Source: Ampelomyces quisqualis
Taxonomy: Eukaryota; Ascomycota; Dothideomycetes; Pleosporales; Phaeosphaeriaceae
Assembly: GCA_018398575.1 (NCBI GenBank)
Contig: JAGTXZ010000018.1
Location: 868,001-932,000, forward strand
Reading direction: 5' to 3'
DNA: 64,000 nucleotides
Part shown: one piece after another, positions 62,558-64,000 of the stretch
Position numbering within the stretch: position 1 is the first letter of the stretch
Layout: each line of letters starts with the position of its first letter
Notes under the pieces: generated by a model
What the model saw: only the letters and a program-made list of their open reading frames with translations
Told to the model about the DNA's origin: nothing
The model's database searches: none
Made by a program: the position numbers and the translations under genes

Positions 62558-63488
62558 ATGGCCGACCACCTCACCCACCTCACCCACCTCACCCACCACA
62601 CCCACCACCCCGCCGCCGCCTCCCCGTCGCACCACCTCGCCCCGCCCGTCAGCGGCGAGAGCTTCCTCAACACCATCCTCAACCCCGCTCTTGGCTATGC
62701 CCAGCCCTTCCACCTGCTCCACGCCAACCAGATGCCGCCCACCACCCGCGCCGCACGCTTGCCCAGCGGCTACGTCGACCTCACCGCCACACCCGACTCG
62801 CCGCCCCAGCGACGCAAGAGACAGTCGCCCACGCCAGGCCCCTCGGCCAAGCGCCAGAAGCGCGACAGCGCCTCCACGGTCGAAGAGGTGGACCTGACCG
62901 ACGAGAAGCCGCGGCCACACGCCACCAAGTCCCACGCAAAGCCCGACGAGAAGCCCACCACCTTCAACACCTTCAACTGCGTCATCTGCATGGACATGCC
63001 CACCGACCTGACGGCGACAGCTTGCGGCAAGTTGCACCTCTCACCCGAGCGCGATGCATACTAATCGACCGACAGGCCACCTCTTCTGCCACACTTGCCT
63101 CATGGAAGCCCTGATAGCCGGCGAAAACCGCTCCGCCCCCGGCGACCCGAGGCGCTCACAGTGCCCCGTCTGTCGCAAGTTCATCAACCGCAACAAGCCC
63201 ACCGACATCATACCGCTGCTCTTGAAGAAGGGTCTGGCGACACAACCAAGGAAGAAAGCCATGCCATCACCCAGCGCTGTCGCTCCAAAGGTACATTGAC
63301 ATGTGTTGCATTCACTGCTCCAAGCAATGCCTTGATCCGCCCTCTCTGGACATGATACTAAACATTCCCTAGCCAATACAGAGTGCGATCCCGCGTCTTC
63401 CCGTGAGGCGGACGACGAGGCGCGTGCGAAGACTATCGAGCGCGGCATAATGGATGCAAACAAAAGTCACCTGTGTGAGGCAGCGTAG
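62558..63488 (+). CDS. RING-finger protein, candidate SUMO-targeted ubiquitin ligase (Slx8-like)
   Basis: Nuclear C3HC4 RING protein, likely an E3 ubiquitin ligase. The start at 62,558 has strong context (CACCATGG). Exon 1 is 62,558-63,026; exon 2 is 63,076-63,290; exon 3 probably 63,384-63,488, giving 262 residues. The N-terminus has HLT repeats. Two VDLT motifs (residues 73-76 and 111-114, the second flanked by Glu/Asp) resemble SUMO-interacting motifs, with basic stretches QRRKRQ and AKRQKR between. The RING starts at Cys141 (CVIC), continues ACGHLFCHTC across the intron and closes with CPVC. The first intron has GC-AG ends. The third exon is uncertain: AG sites at 63,372 and 63,383 give different C-termini (253 or 262 residues), and without the intron the frame ends at 63,299. 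Confidence 0.82.
63027..63075 (+). other. GC-AG intron in the RING gene
   Basis: 49-nt intron beginning GCAAGT and ending ACAG, with a TACTAAT branch site. Removing it restores the GHLFC part of the RING in frame; the nearby GT (63,031) would break the frame and lose the His-Cys motif. Confidence 0.8.
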
Positions 63489-64000
63489 CATGTTGACAAG
63501 ACCCAACGACTTTACGACGTGGCATCAGCAAGGGGTGTGCAATCATGTGTAGAACCATACACCATGTACCAGCCATTACTTGGAGCGTCTTCTTTCTGAC
63601 TGCATTTGTATGGCATTAGCGTCATCATGATGATGTCTTTCAATTCTTTCCTTGGGATACGAGAAAATGTAGAACTGTTTGTATCATACATCAAGTACAT
63701 CTCCCGCACACAACATCCCAGTCACCCATCCACATCCTTCAGCACCCACCATGCCCTCCCAAATTGCCATCAAACTTTACAGGACCTGATTCGGGGGAAT
63801 TGACTTGTTGGAATCGACATGGAACTACATTGATCAAGATGTTGGCGCAAGATATCCTGCTTCTGCTTCCTTTGCCACGCGTTCCCACTCTCACGTCTCC
63901 AAGTAGGCAAAGACTTATCACCCTTCATCCCTACCGCTTCTCAAGCACACGACGGACAGACAGCCCGAGCGAAAGAAAAAAGTCGAAAAATTTCTGCTGC
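63489..64000. other. 3' flank of the RING gene, no gene recognized
   Basis: Normal composition with short frames on both strands and no recognizable domains. It presumably holds the 3' UTR of the RING gene and the start of the next intergenic region. Confidence 0.45.

Noticed and set aside
62372..63037. 221-codon minus-strand Gly/Val-rich frame over the RING gene
   Set aside because: Antisense of a GC-rich exon; the plus strand has Kozak context, RING motif and introns.

Overview
The window is nuclear DNA of a filamentous ascomycete. Genes have short introns (46-79 nt) with fungal CTAAC-like branch points. Gene-bearing islands of ordinary base composition are separated by a ~50 kb AT-rich block in which every reading frame is riddled with TAG/TAA stops and TGG/CCA is very rare, the signature of repeat-induced point mutation (RIP). 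The two-compartment layout and a ~1.86 kb Tc1/mariner element like those described in Parastagonospora suggest a Dothideomycete of the Pleosporales type; the order-level assignment is inference.

Layout. 1-715: RIP-degraded AT-rich DNA. 716-10,870: a gene island with a 14-TM siderophore-iron transporter (minus, four exons) whose upstream region holds a perfect siderophore-GATA-factor site; ribosome-biogenesis protein NOP16 (minus, two exons); a KE4/ZIP7-type zinc transporter (plus, three exons) divergent from NOP16; and a small single-TM cysteine-rich protein of unknown function. 10,871-60,439: a retrotransposon nest. 60,440-62,300: a complete but mutated Tc1/mariner element with ~71-74 bp inverted repeats, a TA target duplication and a 12-bp-unit minisatellite in its 3' part. 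62,558-63,488: a C3HC4 RING protein with two VDLT SUMO-interaction-like motifs (Slx8-like candidate), read through a GC-AG intron.

The nest can be parsed from LTRs, target-site duplications and continuity of the interrupted hosts. Outermost is a chromodomain Ty3/gypsy element (11,428-51,392, plus). It is interrupted by a second gypsy element (18,571-22,402, TSD GTAAC) and by a gypsy element of another family (22,882-50,958, minus, TSD CTAT). That one was split inside its reverse transcriptase by a longer member of its own family (26,372-45,759, TSD ATAG), which in turn carries a complete chromodomain element (27,780-34,664, TSD ACTCT). A sister copy of the chromodomain element, also complete, lies at 51,796-58,714 (TSD TCTAG).

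The most unusual biology is in these elements. All three chromodomain copies carry a ~390-codon accessory frame between the end of pol and the 3' LTR, on the opposite strand from pol, with a cysteine cluster followed by a basic low-complexity Lys-Ala/Lys-Pro tail. The largest element also has about 4 kb of opposite-strand, coding-like remnants in the corresponding place. All copies are inactivated; reverse-transcriptase active-site aspartates are changed to asparagine in each family examined.
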